From positions 1 through 34,317 of the forward strand of contig PLYB01000275.1 of NCBI GenBank assembly GCA_003151655.1: a DNA stretch of 34,317 nucleotides, read 5' to 3'. The notes under the pieces were generated by a model. It did not search any database. It saw only the letters and a list, made by a program, of their open reading frames with translations, and had not been told where the DNA came from. The DNA comes from Gallionellaceae bacterium. GTDB lineage: Bacteria; Pseudomonadota; Gammaproteobacteria; Burkholderiales; Gallionellaceae. The translations under genes and the position numbers were made by a program. Shown piece by piece: positions 9,751 to 19,053 of this stretch (within the stretch, counting starts at the first letter, position 1; each line of letters opens with the position of its first letter).

Positions 9751-10638
9751 ATGTGGGACTACTCGGACAAAGTTAAAGAACACTTTTTTCAACCGCGCAA
9801 TGCCGGTGTGCTGGAAGGCGCTAACGGTGTGGGCGATGTTGGCTCGATCAGTTGCGGTGATGCGTTGCGCTTGATGCTCAAGGTAGAGCCGGAAACCGAC
9901 ATTATTCTCGCCGCGCATTTTCAGACTTTCGGTTGCGGCTCGGCCATCGCGTCTTCTTCCGCGCTCACCGAAATGATCAAGGGCAAGACGCTGGATGAAG
10001 CGTTGAAGGTAAGCAATCAGGACATCGCCGATTATCTAGACGGTCTGCCGCCGGAAAAGATGCACTGCTCGGTGATGGGGCGCGAAGCGTTGCAAGCGGC
10101 GGTCGCCAACTATCGCGGCGAAGTGTGGAGCGACGATCACGAAGAAGGTGCGCTGGTGTGCAAATGTTTTGCCATTGATGCGGTGCTGATCGAAGACACC
10201 ATTCGCGCCAATAATTTGTCGTCAGTGCAGGACGTAACCAATTACACCAAGGCGGGCGGAGGCTGTTCTTCCTGCCACGAAGGTATCGAAGAAATATTGG
10301 TGAAGGTGATGACCGAGCGCGGCGACAGCTTTAATCCCGGCGCGCAACCGAAAGAAGCGGCAGCGCCTGTCGGGATGACCAATTTGCAACGCATCCGCAG
10401 GATTGAGGCGGTACTGGACTCAGTGCGTCCGCAACTAAAGCGCGATGGCGGCGATATCGAGCTGGTGGATGTGGAGGGCAAGACTATCTACGTCAATATG
10501 ACCGGTGCTTGTGCCGGTTGCCAGATGGAAGCGATGACGTTGCAAGGCATTCAACAAAAACTGATGGAAGAGCTGAAAGAATTCATCAAGATTGTGCCGA
10601 CCAAAGTGAGTTCACTGACACGGGCAATGAAGGGCTAA
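9751..10638 (+). CDS. nifU: NifU Fe-S cluster assembly scaffold
   Basis: Modular scaffold that builds [2Fe-2S] and [4Fe-4S] clusters for nitrogenase using sulfur from NifS. All three domains are present in 295 residues. The IscU-like N-domain has Cys35 (SISCGD), Cys62 (FGCGSA) and Cys106 (MHCSVM). The central ferredoxin-like domain has Cys137, Cys139, Cys172 and Cys175 (CKC...GGCSSC). The C-terminal NifU domain has the CxxC at 254-257 (GACAGCQ). It follows iscA closely and is separated from nifS by a palindromic repeat. Confidence 0.97.
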   Translation: MWDYSDKVKEHFFQPRNAGVLEGANGVGDVGSISCGDALRLMLKVEPETDIILAAHFQTFGCGSAIASSSALTEMIKGKTLDEALKVSNQDIADYLDGLPPEKMHCSVMGREALQAAVANYRGEVWSDDHEEGALVCKCFAIDAVLIEDTIRANNLSSVQDVTNYTKAGGGCSSCHEGIEEILVKVMTERGDSFNPGAQPKEAAAPVGMTNLQRIRRIEAVLDSVRPQLKRDGGDIELVDVEGKTIYVNMTGACAGCQMEAMTLQGIQQKLMEELKEFIKIVPTKVSSLTRAMKG

Positions 10639-10646
10639 AGATTTAC

Positions 10647-10729
10647 GTAGGATGGGTTGAGCGCAGCGATACCCATCAATCTGCAAATGATCACAAACGA
10701 TGGGTATCGCTGCGCTCCACCCATCCTAC
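10647..10729. repeat. 31-bp inverted repeat between nifU and nifS
   Basis: Arms 10647-10677 (GTAGGATGGGTTGAGCGCAG...) and 10699-10729 pair with one mismatch around a 21-base loop. This is a widespread proteobacterial intergenic palindrome. A degraded right-arm copy lies at 27769-27805. In the transcript it would form a strong hairpin within the nif operon, possibly affecting the nifU:nifS ratio. Confidence 0.88.
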
Positions 10730-10766
10730 ATTGTCAATTTAATTGAAGTGACAAAAGGACATCAAC

Positions 10767-11975
10767 ATGACTGCCATCTATTTTGATAACAACGCAACCA
10801 CGCGGGTAGATCCCGCTGTGGTGGAAGCCATGCTGCCGTATTTCACCGAGCAGTTCGGCAATCCGTCATCGATGCACAGCTTCGGCAACAAGGTCGGGCT
10901 GGCGATTAAAAAAGCGCGTATGCAAGTACAAGAGTTGCTTGGCGCGGAGCATGACTCCGAAATTATTTTCACTTCCTGCGGCACGGAGTCGGATTCGACT
11001 GCGCTGATCTCCGCGTTGAAGGCGCAACCGGAACGCAAAGAGATCATCACCACTACCGTCGAACATCCGGCAATTCTTACCCTGTGTACGCATCTGGAAA
11101 AAGACGGCTACAAAGTGCATCTGCTCAAGGTCGATGGCAAAGGTCGTCTTGATCTGGACGAATACAAAAAGCTGCTCACCGATCAAGTTGCCGTGGTGTC
11201 GGTGATGTGGGCGAACAACGAGACCGGCACATTTTTTCCGGTGGTCGAAATGGCCGAACTGGCGCATGCCGCCGGTGCGATGTTTCATACCGATGCCGTG
11301 CAAGCTGTGGGTAAAGTGCCGCTGAATTTGAAAGACACCAAGATCGACATGTTGTCCGTGTCCGGTCACAAGCTGCATGCACCTAAAGGCATCGGCGTGT
11401 TGTATCTCAAGCGCGGTACCAGATTCCGTCCGCTGCTACGCGGCGGTCATCAGGAGCGGGGCCGCCGTGCAGGTACCGAGAACACGACTTCGATTGTTGG
11501 TCTGGGCAAAGCGGCCGAGATGGCGATGGAAGCGATGGCTTTCGAGAATACCGAAGTAGCGCGTCTGCGCAATAAACTGGAAGCCGCTATTCTTGCCAAA
11601 GTGCCGCGTTCTTTTGTCACCGGCAACCCGGATAACCGTTTGCCGAATACCAGCAACATCGCATTCGAGTTCATCGAAGGCGAAGCGATTTTGTTGCTGC
11701 TGAATAAATTTGGTATCGCGGCAAGCTCCGGTTCTGCTTGTACTTCAGGCTCATTGGAGCCGTCGCATGTGATGCGTGCCATGGGCATTCCATACACTGC
11801 CGCTCACGGCACGGTGCGCTTTTCACTCTCACGTTACAGCACAGAAGCCGAAGTGGATCGCGTGATTCAAGTCGTGCCGGAAATCATCGCGCAACTGCGC
11901 AAGCTGTCGCCGTATTGGGATGGCGACGGCCCTGCGGCGGAACCGGAAAAAGCGTTCGCGCCGACTTACGCATAA
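10767..11975 (+). CDS. nifS: NifS cysteine desulfurase
   Basis: PLP-dependent desulfurase that converts cysteine to alanine and passes sulfane sulfur to NifU. 402 residues, full length. The PLP lysine is Lys202 ([12 protein letters not shown]), with the HTDAVQ cofactor segment upstream. The catalytic cysteine is Cys325 in [16 protein letters not shown], the class I (NifS/IscS) loop. Ribosome site AAAGGA lies upstream of ATG 10767. Ten bases separate it from nifV. Confidence 0.97.
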   Translation: MTAIYFDNNATTRVDPAVVEAMLPYFTEQFGNPSSMHSFGNKVGLAIKKARMQVQELLGAEHDSEIIFTSCGTESDSTALISALKAQPERKEIITTTVEHPAILTLCTHLEKDGYKVHLLKVDGKGRLDLDEYKKLLTDQVAVVSVMWANNETGTFFPVVEMAELAHAAGAMFHTDAVQAVGKVPLNLKDTKIDMLSVSGHKLHAPKGIGVLYLKRGTRFRPLLRGGHQERGRRAGTENTTSIVGLGKAAEMAMEAMAFENTEVARLRNKLEAAILAKVPRSFVTGNPDNRLPNTSNIAFEFIEGEAILLLLNKFGIAASSGSACTSGSLEPSHVMRAMGIPYTAAHGTVRFSLSRYSTEAEVDRVIQVVPEIIAQLRKLSPYWDGDGPAAEPEKAFAPTYA

Positions 11976-11985
11976 GGCTATCGCC

Positions 11986-13131
11986 ATGTCCCGCACAATC
12001 ATTATCGACGACACCACCCTGCGCGACGGCGAACAGACCGCCGGGGTGGCGTTTACGCTGGAAGAGAAGTTGGCTATCGCACGCCAGCTCGACGCGATGG
12101 GCGTGCCGGAGTTGGAGGTGGGTGTTCCGGCGATGGGACATGATGAACGCGAAAGTATCAATGCGGTTGCGGCACTGGATTTGAAAGCGAAGCTCATTGT
12201 ATGGTGCCGCATGTGTCAGGCCGATCTCGCCTTATGCGAGCAACTCGACGTACACATGGTTGATCTCTCTATTCCCGTTTCTGATATTCACCTCGACAAA
12301 AAATTGAAGCGTGATCGCGAATGGGTTATAGAAACTATATATGACGTGGTGCTACGTGCGCATGATTTCGGCCTGGACGTGATCGTCGGCTGCGAAGATG
12401 CTTCGCGTGCCGATCCGGAATTTATGTTGCGCGTTGTCGAAGCCGCGCAGATGTGCGGCGCACGCCGCATTCGTTATGCCGACACGCTCGGTGTGATGGA
12501 ACCGTTCGGTGTACATAAGGCTATTTCTGCTTTGCGCGGTGCGACGGACATGGAGATCGAAATGCACGCGCATGATGACTTCGGTCTCGCCACGGCCAAT
12601 AGCCTCGCTGCCGCAGTCGCCGGAGCAACGCACATCAACACTACGGTAAATGGTCTGGGTGAACGCGCGGGCAACGCGGCGCTGGAAGAAGTCACTATCG
12701 GCCTGAAAAAACTTTACAGCATGGATACCGGCATTGATCTGTCGCATTTTCCGGCATTGTCAAAATTAGTCGCGACGGCCTCTGGGCATCCCGTGCCCTG
12801 GCAGAAGAGTCTGGTGGGCGAAGGCGTATTCACGCATGAGGCGGGCATTCATGTCGATGGTTTACTCAAGGATTTGGACACCTATCAAGGTTTCGATCCG
12901 GTCGAAGTCGGTCGCCACCATAAGCTGGTGGTCGGTAAACATTCAGGTACTCACGGCATTATTGCCGCCTATTCCACCATGGGGCTTTCACTGAGCCAGG
13001 CTGAAGCGCGCGCACTGATGCCGGACATCCGCACTTTCGCCGAGCGCGCCAAACGTTCTCCAGCCGACCAAGAGTTGTTGTTTCTTTATCAACGCTACAT
13101 CGGGCGCACCCAGCCCGGTGCAGCGTACTAG
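11986..13131 (+). CDS. nifV: NifV homocitrate synthase
   Basis: Condenses acetyl-CoA and 2-oxoglutarate to homocitrate, the organic ligand of FeMo-cofactor. The 381-residue protein belongs to the DRE-TIM superfamily: [10 protein letters not shown] at residues 9-18, the metal-binding HAHDDFGLA, the second signature [14 protein letters not shown], and GKHSGTHG near the C-terminus. ATG 11986 is chosen, preceded by AAGG at the end of nifS; the frame is open a further 22 codons upstream but that overlaps nifS and is outside the conserved start. Next to nifS and cysE as in many nif operons. Confidence 0.95.
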   Translation: MSRTIIIDDTTLRDGEQTAGVAFTLEEKLAIARQLDAMGVPELEVGVPAMGHDERESINAVAALDLKAKLIVWCRMCQADLALCEQLDVHMVDLSIPVSDIHLDKKLKRDREWVIETIYDVVLRAHDFGLDVIVGCEDASRADPEFMLRVVEAAQMCGARRIRYADTLGVMEPFGVHKAISALRGATDMEIEMHAHDDFGLATANSLAAAVAGATHINTTVNGLGERAGNAALEEVTIGLKKLYSMDTGIDLSHFPALSKLVATASGHPVPWQKSLVGEGVFTHEAGIHVDGLLKDLDTYQGFDPVEVGRHHKLVVGKHSGTHGIIAAYSTMGLSLSQAEARALMPDIRTFAERAKRSPADQELLFLYQRYIGRTQPGAAY

Positions 13132-13140
13132 GAATTCATC

Positions 13141-13923
13141 ATGGACAACGTGATGATTGCAGAAAACGTGATGCTCAAACCGGCACAACCCTCCCTGCTG
13201 AAGCTTTTGCGTGAAGACGTGAGCTGCGTCTTCACGCGTGACCCAGCCGCCCGTTCGCGCTTTGAAGTGCTGACTACCTATCCCGGCGTGCACGCCATCC
13301 TGCTGCAACGCATTGCACATCGCCTGTGGAAATTTGGACTGCGTTATTTGGCGCGATTGCTTTCCTGGTTTGCGCGCTTTATCACCAACATCGATATTCA
13401 TCCGGGCGCGACCATCGGACGGCGTTTTTTTATCGATCATGGTGCCGGCGTGGTGATCGGCGAGACAGCCGAAATCGGCGACGACGTGACGCTGTATCAC
13501 GGTGTCACCCTCGGCGGTACGACATGGAACAAAGGTAAGCGTCACCCGACTCTTGCCGATGGTGTGGTGGTCGGCGCGGGCGCAAAGATATTGGGCGCGA
13601 TCACGCTGGGTAAAAACGTGCGCGTCGGTGCAAATTCGGTGGTGGTCAAAGATGTGCCTGCCGAGCGCACGGTAGTCGGCATTCCCGCCAAAATCGTGCT
13701 GCGCACCGAGGATGCCAACGCCGAGAATATTTACGGCATCAACCTCGATCATCATCTGATTCCAGATCCGGTAGGGCGCGCCATCGCCTGTTTGATGGAA
13801 CGCATCGAAGTGTTGGAAGGACAATTACGCAAACAGGGCGAAGCGGTGAACGGGCAATGCCGCACTTGCGACGCGGATGATTTGTGCGGCACGGAAGTCG
13901 CGCGCGTTATCAGGAAAGCATGA
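13141..13923 (+). CDS. cysE: Serine O-acetyltransferase, nif-linked CysE
   Basis: Makes O-acetylserine for cysteine synthesis, presumably boosting cysteine supply to NifS during Fe-S assembly. 260 residues: an N-terminal helical region ([20 protein letters not shown]) followed by a left-handed beta-helix of hexapeptide repeats ([39 protein letters not shown]). The catalytic residues DHG and YHGVTLGG are visible. The last ~30 residues are cysteine-rich ([11 protein letters not shown]), an extension beyond the catalytic domain. AGGA lies 6 bases before ATG 13141. Its role as the nif-dedicated copy is inferred from the operon. Confidence 0.93.
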   Translation: MDNVMIAENVMLKPAQPSLLKLLREDVSCVFTRDPAARSRFEVLTTYPGVHAILLQRIAHRLWKFGLRYLARLLSWFARFITNIDIHPGATIGRRFFIDHGAGVVIGETAEIGDDVTLYHGVTLGGTTWNKGKRHPTLADGVVVGAGAKILGAITLGKNVRVGANSVVVKDVPAERTVVGIPAKIVLRTEDANAENIYGINLDHHLIPDPVGRAIACLMERIEVLEGQLRKQGEAVNGQCRTCDADDLCGTEVARVIRKA

Positions 13924-13924
13924 T

Positions 13925-14458
13925 ATGGATCTGCTTGATTTTGAACAAGCCGAGTTGTATTTCGATGAGCCGATCAGTGAGGAGGTCGAGCACTTGGTTG
14001 CTATGGCGGCAGCGAATTACGGTAATGAAGATGCCGAGTTGATGTTGTTGCGCGCCAATTTTATCGCCCCTCAGCATCTCGTCGTGCTGGTTGCATTGTA
14101 TCGCTACTATTTTTACCAGCATCGTCTGGAAGACGCGCTGCTGGTGGCCGAAAGCACTTTGGCCGTGGTCGGTCGCCGACTCGAGTTTCCCGATACCTGG
14201 CGCTACTTGCGTGAGGCCAACGTCGGCGAAGGTGTGATGCGCTCGATGGGATTGGTGCGCTTCTATCTCATGCTGCTAAAGGCGACTGGATACATCCATC
14301 TGCGTCTGGGCCAGTTTGCAACCGGAAAAGCAATGCTGGAAAAATTAGTGGAACTGGATAGCCATGATCGCATCGGCGGCAAAGCTTTACTGGATGTGTT
14401 GCATCAATCGATGATTAACGAAATAAATGCGGAAAGGAATCCGAAATGGACGAACTGA
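13925..14458 (+). CDS. TPR-like protein of unknown function inside the nif operon
   Basis: I do not recognise a named family. The protein (177 residues from ATG 13925) is acidic at the start and then almost entirely helical. Two segments have the spacing and small/large residue pattern of tetratricopeptide repeats: one around residues 56-88 (LVALYRYYFYQHRLEDALLVAE) and one around 119-155 (GYIHLRLGQFATGKAMLEKLVEL). No signal peptide, cysteines or catalytic motifs are apparent. It starts 1 base after the cysE stop and overlaps nifW by 13 bases, so it is translationally coupled on both sides and likely a real nif accessory protein, perhaps a binding partner in Fe-S or nitrogenase maturation. The function is inference from position only. 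Confidence 0.78.
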   Translation: MDLLDFEQAELYFDEPISEEVEHLVAMAAANYGNEDAELMLLRANFIAPQHLVVLVALYRYYFYQHRLEDALLVAESTLAVVGRRLEFPDTWRYLREANVGEGVMRSMGLVRFYLMLLKATGYIHLRLGQFATGKAMLEKLVELDSHDRIGGKALLDVLHQSMINEINAERNPKWTN

Positions 14459-14778
14459 CATTAGACGAAGCGTTGGAGGAATTAGTCTCCGCTGAAGATT
14501 TTCTGGAGTATTTCGGTATTGAGTACGAGCGCTCGGTGGTGCAAGTGAACCGGCTGCATATTTTGCAACGCTTCCATAATTACCTTGGCAAGGAGAGCCA
14601 GCCCGAGGGGGATGATGCGCGCCGCGCGCTGCATGCCAAACTATTGCAGCAGGCCTATCAGGATTTTGTGAAGTCCGATGCGCTGACGGAAAAAGTTTTC
14701 AAAGTATTCCACATGCACGAACCGAAAACCCATTTCGTGCCGTTGACTTCGATCACGGTGAATAAAGCGGGTTCGTGA
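14446..14778 (+). CDS. nifW: NifW nitrogenase-stabilising/protective protein
   Basis: Small protein associated with maturation and oxygen protection of MoFe protein. The 110 residues show the family pattern: an N-terminal acidic helix with SAEDFLEYFGIEYE, then VNRLHILQRFHNYL, and a C-terminal KVFKVFHMHEP..FVPLTSI segment. Ribosome site GGAAAGGAA precedes the ATG within the 3' end of the upstream TPR-like gene (13-base overlap). Confidence 0.92.
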   Translation: MDELTLDEALEELVSAEDFLEYFGIEYERSVVQVNRLHILQRFHNYLGKESQPEGDDARRALHAKLLQQAYQDFVKSDALTEKVFKVFHMHEPKTHFVPLTSITVNKAGS

Positions 14779-14795
14779 TGAATGCGATTGCTCTT

Positions 14796-14877
14796 ACCCC
14801 CATCCCAGCCTTCCCCCCTGAGAGGGGGAAGGAGTTTAGTTCCCTCCCCCTCTCAGGGGGAGGGCTAGGGAGGGGGT
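14796..14877. repeat. GC-rich palindromic repeat between nifW and nifZ
   Basis: Two long C-rich/G-rich arms around GTTTAGT: ACCCCCATCCCAGCC...GAGAGGGGG on the left and CCCCCTCTC...GGCTAGGGAGGGGGT on the right. Same family as the repeats inside the yajR and nifO 3' ends. It sits in the only sizeable gap between nifW and nifZ (136 bases) and would form a stable RNA hairpin. Confidence 0.85.
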
Positions 14878-14914
14878 GAATCTTTGATGGACACAGACAA
14901 CCAAGGAATTCCCC

Positions 14915-15391
14915 ATGCTGCCTAAATACGAATTCGGCGATGAAGTGCGCATCATCCGCAATGTGCGCAACGACGGCACTTATCCTGGTGTGGCCACCGG
15001 CACGCTACTCATCCGGCGCGGCTCCACCGGCTTTGTGACGAACGTAGGCACTTTCTTGCAAGACCAGTTAATCTACTCGGTCAACTTTCTTGAGCAAAAC
15101 AAGATCGTCGGCTTTCGCGAAGAAGAACTGATCAGCATCGACGAACCATGGGTGCCCAGTAAATTTGAAAGCCGCGAAAAAGTTCGCAGCAAGATTACTT
15201 TGACCGTGCGTGGTGAAGTGCGGGTTACGCCCGGAATGGAAGGCGAGATACTGAAAGTATTTCGCGATGAAAATGAGGGGGTGCAATACCACGTGATTTT
15301 TCACGATCAAGTTTTGCAAGTCCCCGAGGCTTCTTTGGAGGCAACCCGTGTCTACGATGATGAGGAGAAAAGCAATGCCGCAAGTCATTGA
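14915..15391 (+). CDS. nifZ: NifZ, P-cluster/MoFe maturation protein
   Basis: NifZ aids formation of the second P-cluster of MoFe protein. This 158-residue protein has the tandem SH3-like NifZ fold: repeat one YEFGDEVRIIRNVRNDGTYPG with RGSTGFVTNVGTFLQDQLIYSV, repeat two beginning at about residue 92 (VRGEVRVTPGMEGEILKV...YHVIFHDQVLQVPE). AAGGAA lies 7 bases before the ATG. Overlaps nifM by 17 bases. Confidence 0.93.
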   Translation: MLPKYEFGDEVRIIRNVRNDGTYPGVATGTLLIRRGSTGFVTNVGTFLQDQLIYSVNFLEQNKIVGFREEELISIDEPWVPSKFESREKVRSKITLTVRGEVRVTPGMEGEILKVFRDENEGVQYHVIFHDQVLQVPEASLEATRVYDDEEKSNAASH

Positions 15392-16223
15392 ATCCGGCGT
15401 GGCCTACCTTGCGCTCAAGGCCGCGCAAAAACTTTACAGCAAAGCTCCCGCCGCTTTGCAACCGGACGAATTCGAGCGTGTGCAAAAAATGGCGCAGCAA
15501 CAACACAAACTCGAAGCTCGTGTGCTGGTCACACCGGAGGCGCGCGATGTGATGGTGCCGCCATCGACGATAGAGCTTGCCATGCAAGAGATACGCGGAC
15601 GCTATCCGAACGAAGAAGAGTTCATTGCTGATCTGTCGCGTAACGGGCTGGATGAAGCGAGCTTTGCCATCGCGCTGGAGCGCGAATTGAAAGTCGAAGC
15701 CATTCTGGAAAAAGTCGGCACGCAGGCAGCTAAAATAACTGACATGGATGTGGAGTTATATTACCAATACCATCCCGAACAATTTCGTCGCCCAGAGACG
15801 CGATTGGCGCGCCACATTCTGATCACTATCAATGAATCCATCGTAGACAATACGCGTGCGGTTGCGAGTGAGCGTATCACCGCCATTGCGGCACGGCTGC
15901 TCAAAGAGCCGCAGCGTTTCGAAGAGCAAGCGCTAAAGCATTCAGAATGCCCTACCGCGTTGGATGGCGGAAAATTGGGCGACCTGCCACGCGGTAAACT
16001 TTTCCCGGAACTGGACAAAGCTTTATTCGAGTTGAAATCAGGCGAAGTGAGCGGAGTGCTGGAATCTGAGCTGGGTTTTCACGTGTTGCGTTGTGATGCC
16101 ATCACCGAAGCGAGCGTGTTGAGTCTCGATCAGGCACGTCCGCATATCCGCAAGCTGATGGAACAGAAACGCAAACGCGTTTGCCAGCAGGCTTGGATCA
16201 AAGGATTGTTGGAGAGCAAGTAG
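15375..16223 (+). CDS. nifM: NifM peptidyl-prolyl isomerase for Fe-protein maturation
   Basis: Parvulin-type rotamase required for maturing the nitrogenase Fe protein (NifH). 282 residues: a helical N-terminal part (LALKAAQKLYSKAPAALQ...), then a PpiC-like domain from about residue 140 (RLARHILITINES, HSECPTALDGGKLGDLPRGK, FELKSGEVSGVLESELGFHVLR). ATG 15375 has GAGGAG just upstream inside nifZ; the longer frame starting at 15348 lacks one. It appears to be the last gene of the operon. Confidence 0.92.
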   Translation: MPQVIESGVAYLALKAAQKLYSKAPAALQPDEFERVQKMAQQQHKLEARVLVTPEARDVMVPPSTIELAMQEIRGRYPNEEEFIADLSRNGLDEASFAIALERELKVEAILEKVGTQAAKITDMDVELYYQYHPEQFRRPETRLARHILITINESIVDNTRAVASERITAIAARLLKEPQRFEEQALKHSECPTALDGGKLGDLPRGKLFPELDKALFELKSGEVSGVLESELGFHVLRCDAITEASVLSLDQARPHIRKLMEQKRKRVCQQAWIKGLLESK

Positions 16224-16246
16224 GGCAGGAAACTTCCTCCTTCCTT

Positions 16247-16348
16247 GTAGCCTGGATGCAACAACGTGGAATCCGGAGGCTGTCAGGACGCAGCGGTTGT
16301 CTCAATGTTCAGTAGAGTGCCATGAATCCCGGATTTCATCCGGGCTAC
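16247..16348. repeat. Imperfect inverted repeat of the GTAGCCCGGAT type after nifM
   Basis: Left arm GTAGCCTGGATGCAACAACG (from 16247) with GTGGAATCCGG, and right arm ATCCCGGATTTCATCCGGGC ending at 16348, form an imperfect palindrome. A single-arm relative is at 30201-30231. It may serve as the transcription end of nif operon 1; no T-tract terminator is seen. Confidence 0.65.
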
Positions 16349-16430
16349 GTTCGCTATAAAAGATGCGGTGCGATTGTTCAACCCTAGCTCACCTCCGCAA
16401 GCGATTGCAGACCCCCAAAAAAACATTCCC

Positions 16431-16460
16431 TTGACGGAATTATTCCATAAGGGGCATACT
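16431..16460 (+). promoter_or_regulatory. Sigma-70-like promoter of the HigBA-like pair
   Basis: TTGACG (16431) and CATACT (16455) are separated by 18 bases. The predicted start falls at or within a base or two of the toxin ATG at 16467, implying a leaderless or nearly leaderless message; no ribosome site is evident in front of the toxin. Confidence 0.55.
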
Positions 16461-16466
16461 TGTTCA

Positions 16467-16835
16467 ATGAAAAAATGGGATGTTGAATACACGGACGAAT
16501 TCGAGGATTGGTGGAATCAACTTTCCGAAGACGAACAAGAATCAGTTGGAGCATCCGTGGGGTTGCTGGAAGAGTGTGGCCCAAACCTGCGCTTCCCTCA
16601 TAGCAGTGGGATAACAACATCCAGGCACGATCACATGAGGGAGTTACGGACGCAGCACGAGGGGCATCCCTACAGAACACTTTATGCTTTCGACCCAAGG
16701 AGAGCCGCAATATTACTGATTGGTGGCGAGAAAACTGGTAATGACCGATGGTATGAAGAGTTTGTGCCGGTTGCTGACGCTCTCTATGATGACCACTTGG
16801 ATGAATTAAGAAAGGAAGGGCTGAACGATGGCTAA
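16467..16835 (+). CDS. HigB-like (Gp49/RelE superfamily) toxin
   Basis: Type II toxin of the phage Gp49/HigB branch, expected to be an mRNA interferase. 122 residues: WDVEYTDEFEDWWNQLSEDE at the start, the core strand segment HDHMRELRTQHEGHPYRTLYAFDPRRAAILLIGG, and GNDRWYEEFVPVADALYDDHL. The conserved Arg (MRELR) and the Tyr/Arg of YRTLYAFDPRR fit the family. ATG 16467 is chosen by family start and promoter position; an upstream open extension is ignored. It overlaps the antitoxin by 8 bases. Confidence 0.88.
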   Translation: MKKWDVEYTDEFEDWWNQLSEDEQESVGASVGLLEECGPNLRFPHSSGITTSRHDHMRELRTQHEGHPYRTLYAFDPRRAAILLIGGEKTGNDRWYEEFVPVADALYDDHLDELRKEGLNDG

Positions 16836-17160
16836 AAAATTTACAGAATTGCGCGCAAAAATGTCTCCAGAATCCAAAGCTCGCGCCGAAGAAAAAACAA
16901 GATTAATGCTGGAGGAAATGCCGCTGAATGAGCTACGTCAAGCGCGTGGCTTGTCTCAAGCTACATTGGCTAAAGTACTCAACGTTCAGCAACCCTCGAT
17001 TGCGAAACTGGAACACCGGGCGGACATGTACATCTCAACCTTGCGGAGCCATATTGAAGCCATGGGCGGCATGCTGGAGATTGTTGCGCGCTTTCCAGAT
17101 GGCAGTGTGAAAATTAACAATTTCGAGAGCCTAGACGAAAACAAAAAAGCAGCTGCATAA
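16828..17160 (+). CDS. HigA-like XRE-family antitoxin
   Basis: Antitoxin partner of the preceding toxin; 110 residues. An N-terminal helical part (MSPESKARAEEKTRLMLEE) precedes a Cro/C1 helix-turn-helix at about residues 34-65 (LRQARGLSQATLAKVLNVQQ, SIAKLEHRADMYISTLRS). Toxin-first order with an overlap is the HigBA arrangement. It would repress its own promoter; no clear palindrome is seen there. Confidence 0.88.
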   Translation: MAKKFTELRAKMSPESKARAEEKTRLMLEEMPLNELRQARGLSQATLAKVLNVQQPSIAKLEHRADMYISTLRSHIEAMGGMLEIVARFPDGSVKINNFESLDENKKAAA

Positions 17161-17430
17161 GCAGTGAAGAAAACGTCACAAGACGCACTCCGAGACCGGT
17201 CGTAGAAAGACATACGGTGCAATGCGCTTTGCTGTAAGGAAGGGGGGGCACTGGTGCCGGACAAAAGTTTCACGTAGCAAACGCCGGATATCCCCCGGCC
17301 TCCCCCTTGCGGGGATATTGACACACTACATCGATGCGCCTTACGCGGGCTCCAATTCAGTTGGTTTCGGTTAGAATGTCCCTAGCCCTTTAGGGGCGAA
17401 AAACCTTCAACTAACTCAAAGCTAGAGAAC
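17161..17430. other. Intergenic space without recognised gene
   Basis: No gene or RNA recognised. A TTGACA at 17318 lacks a good -10 partner at normal spacing. Near the 3' end a small hairpin, CCCTA-GCCCTT-TAGGG (17380-17395), falls in the probable leader of the gene at 17431. Confidence 0.4.
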
Positions 17431-19053
17431 ATGCGCACATCAACGCTGCATTATCTGTTTGGTATTGTCATTGCCGTCTTCTGTCTGAGTGCCATTCCCC
17501 AACAATCTCAGGCTGCCAACAAGGGAGTAAACAAAGGATTCCAGCAAGCAGAGAAAGAGCGTCTCGTTCTGATGCCGCTACGAGTGCCTGACGAAGACAA
17601 GAATCTTACCGGTGCAATGGAGACCGCTTTAGTTAAAGGGCTGCAACAGAAGTACGATGTTTATTCTGGCGAACAAGTTTCGCAAAAGGCGCATGAGATA
17701 TTCATGAAGGAATCGCGCAACACAGCGCATAAGGAATGTGACGAAACGAAATGTATGCAGAACATCGCCATGGCATTTCAAGCAGAATTGATTGCGACAG
17801 CTAATGTTACCAAACAAGATGGAATCTACTTTTTGGCGCTGAGCATTCAGAATATCTTTGATAATAAAGTGGTGGATTCAGAATCGTTGCCTTGCAAAAA
17901 TTGTGATGCAGCTCAAGTGATTGATAAGCTGAAAGAGCTCGTTGGTATTTCATCTCAGGAAGCGACTGATAGCGCAGTTGAGAGGGCAGCGGCTGCAGGA
18001 AAGATAAAGCTGCAGCAACTTCAACAAGCTCAAACAGATCGAGAGCAAGCCATGCGGAATGCAGACGCTGATGAAAGAAAGCGCCTTCAAGCAGCCAAAG
18101 TTCGTGACGATGAAGAAATTGCTAAATTAAAGGCGGAAGCTGATACTCGTAAAAATAGTCACGCAGTCCAAAATCGTAAAGACTACCCCACCATCCAATC
18201 TGCTGCGGATGAAATTAAACAGTTAAATGATCGCATTAGTAACATTGAGGTGGGATACCAAAAGGAAGTAGATCGGATACGCTCGCAAATAAGCCATCGT
18301 TATGACTTACAGCTTGATACATTGAACAAAGAAACTGCTGGTGAGTTTGAAAAGCCACAAGAGTTCAATGCAAGACAGCAAGAACGTCGTAATGAATTGA
18401 AACGCCAGCACGATAATGAAAAAATCCCAACAGTCACTGATCTTGCCTCCGGTGAAACTGAGCCAATTCGCAAATTTATTCATGATTTGCAAGAAACAGA
18501 ATATGTGCTAGGGGCAGAAAGCCTTGTGGCGACAATTGGGCAGTACGATTCTATTTCTCAAAAGTTTCCAATTCACATCCACAGCAATATCCCCTCAGTT
18601 AACTTGGATCTGGATGCAAGTATTCCGCTTCCCATTGAGAATGCAAAATTGTATAAACCGCAGTGGCAAGCTGGTTTGGTTCGTATAGAAGCTACGGTAA
18701 AGCCTGGTGGGAGTCCATTTTCTATGGCATTAGTGAACGATGTGGACAACTCAAGATTGAGTTTTGCTAATGGGGCTTTCATGTCGGTATCTGATCGAGA
18801 GAAATTCGATCACGATGAAGCAGAACGTAAAGCGGCGGCTCAAAGATCATGGGCTGAGCAACAAGCAAAGCAAAACCAAAAATTAGGTACTGATAAAACT
18901 AGGAATGTGACAAGCTATACGCTACTTTGGGCTGGTATCGCGACCGGTGCAAGTGGAAATCTTCCTGTATCTTTAGTTTGCTTTGTTGCTTCATATTTTT
19001 TGGCTACAGATCAAGCTAGAGATGACTTCTTTAAAGACATGAGAAATCATTAG
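17431..19053 (+). CDS. Exported coiled-coil protein of unknown function
   Basis: I do not recognise the family. The 540 residues start with a clear signal peptide (YLFGIVIAVFCLSAIPQQSQA, cleavage near AQA-AN). The next ~130 residues (RLVLMPLRVPDEDKNLTGAMET to KVVDSESLPC) look like a compact alpha/beta domain of the kind that begins CsgG/TolB-like periplasmic proteins, with cysteine pairs CDETKC and CKNC. Residues ~180-340 are a charged, Gln/Glu/Lys-rich coiled coil. A beta-rich section follows, and a hydrophobic hairpin near residues 490-527 (LLWAGIATGASG, VSLVCFVASYFLA) may be a membrane anchor. Its lower GC content and codon use than the flanking nif genes suggest acquisition. No link to nitrogen fixation is visible apart from position. 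Confidence 0.75.
   Translation: MRTSTLHYLFGIVIAVFCLSAIPQQSQAANKGVNKGFQQAEKERLVLMPLRVPDEDKNLTGAMETALVKGLQQKYDVYSGEQVSQKAHEIFMKESRNTAHKECDETKCMQNIAMAFQAELIATANVTKQDGIYFLALSIQNIFDNKVVDSESLPCKNCDAAQVIDKLKELVGISSQEATDSAVERAAAAGKIKLQQLQQAQTDREQAMRNADADERKRLQAAKVRDDEEIAKLKAEADTRKNSHAVQNRKDYPTIQSAADEIKQLNDRISNIEVGYQKEVDRIRSQISHRYDLQLDTLNKETAGEFEKPQEFNARQQERRNELKRQHDNEKIPTVTDLASGETEPIRKFIHDLQETEYVLGAESLVATIGQYDSISQKFPIHIHSNIPSVNLDLDASIPLPIENAKLYKPQWQAGLVRIEATVKPGGSPFSMALVNDVDNSRLSFANGAFMSVSDREKFDHDEAERKAAAQRSWAEQQAKQNQKLGTDKTRNVTSYTLLWAGIATGASGNLPVSLVCFVASYFLATDQARDDFFKDMRNH

Noticed and set aside
16247-16348. Possible CRISPR or tRNA structure after nifM
   Set aside because: The symmetry is that of a common intergenic palindrome; there is no repeat-spacer periodicity and no cloverleaf. 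I saw no CRISPR array, rRNA or tRNA anywhere in the window.
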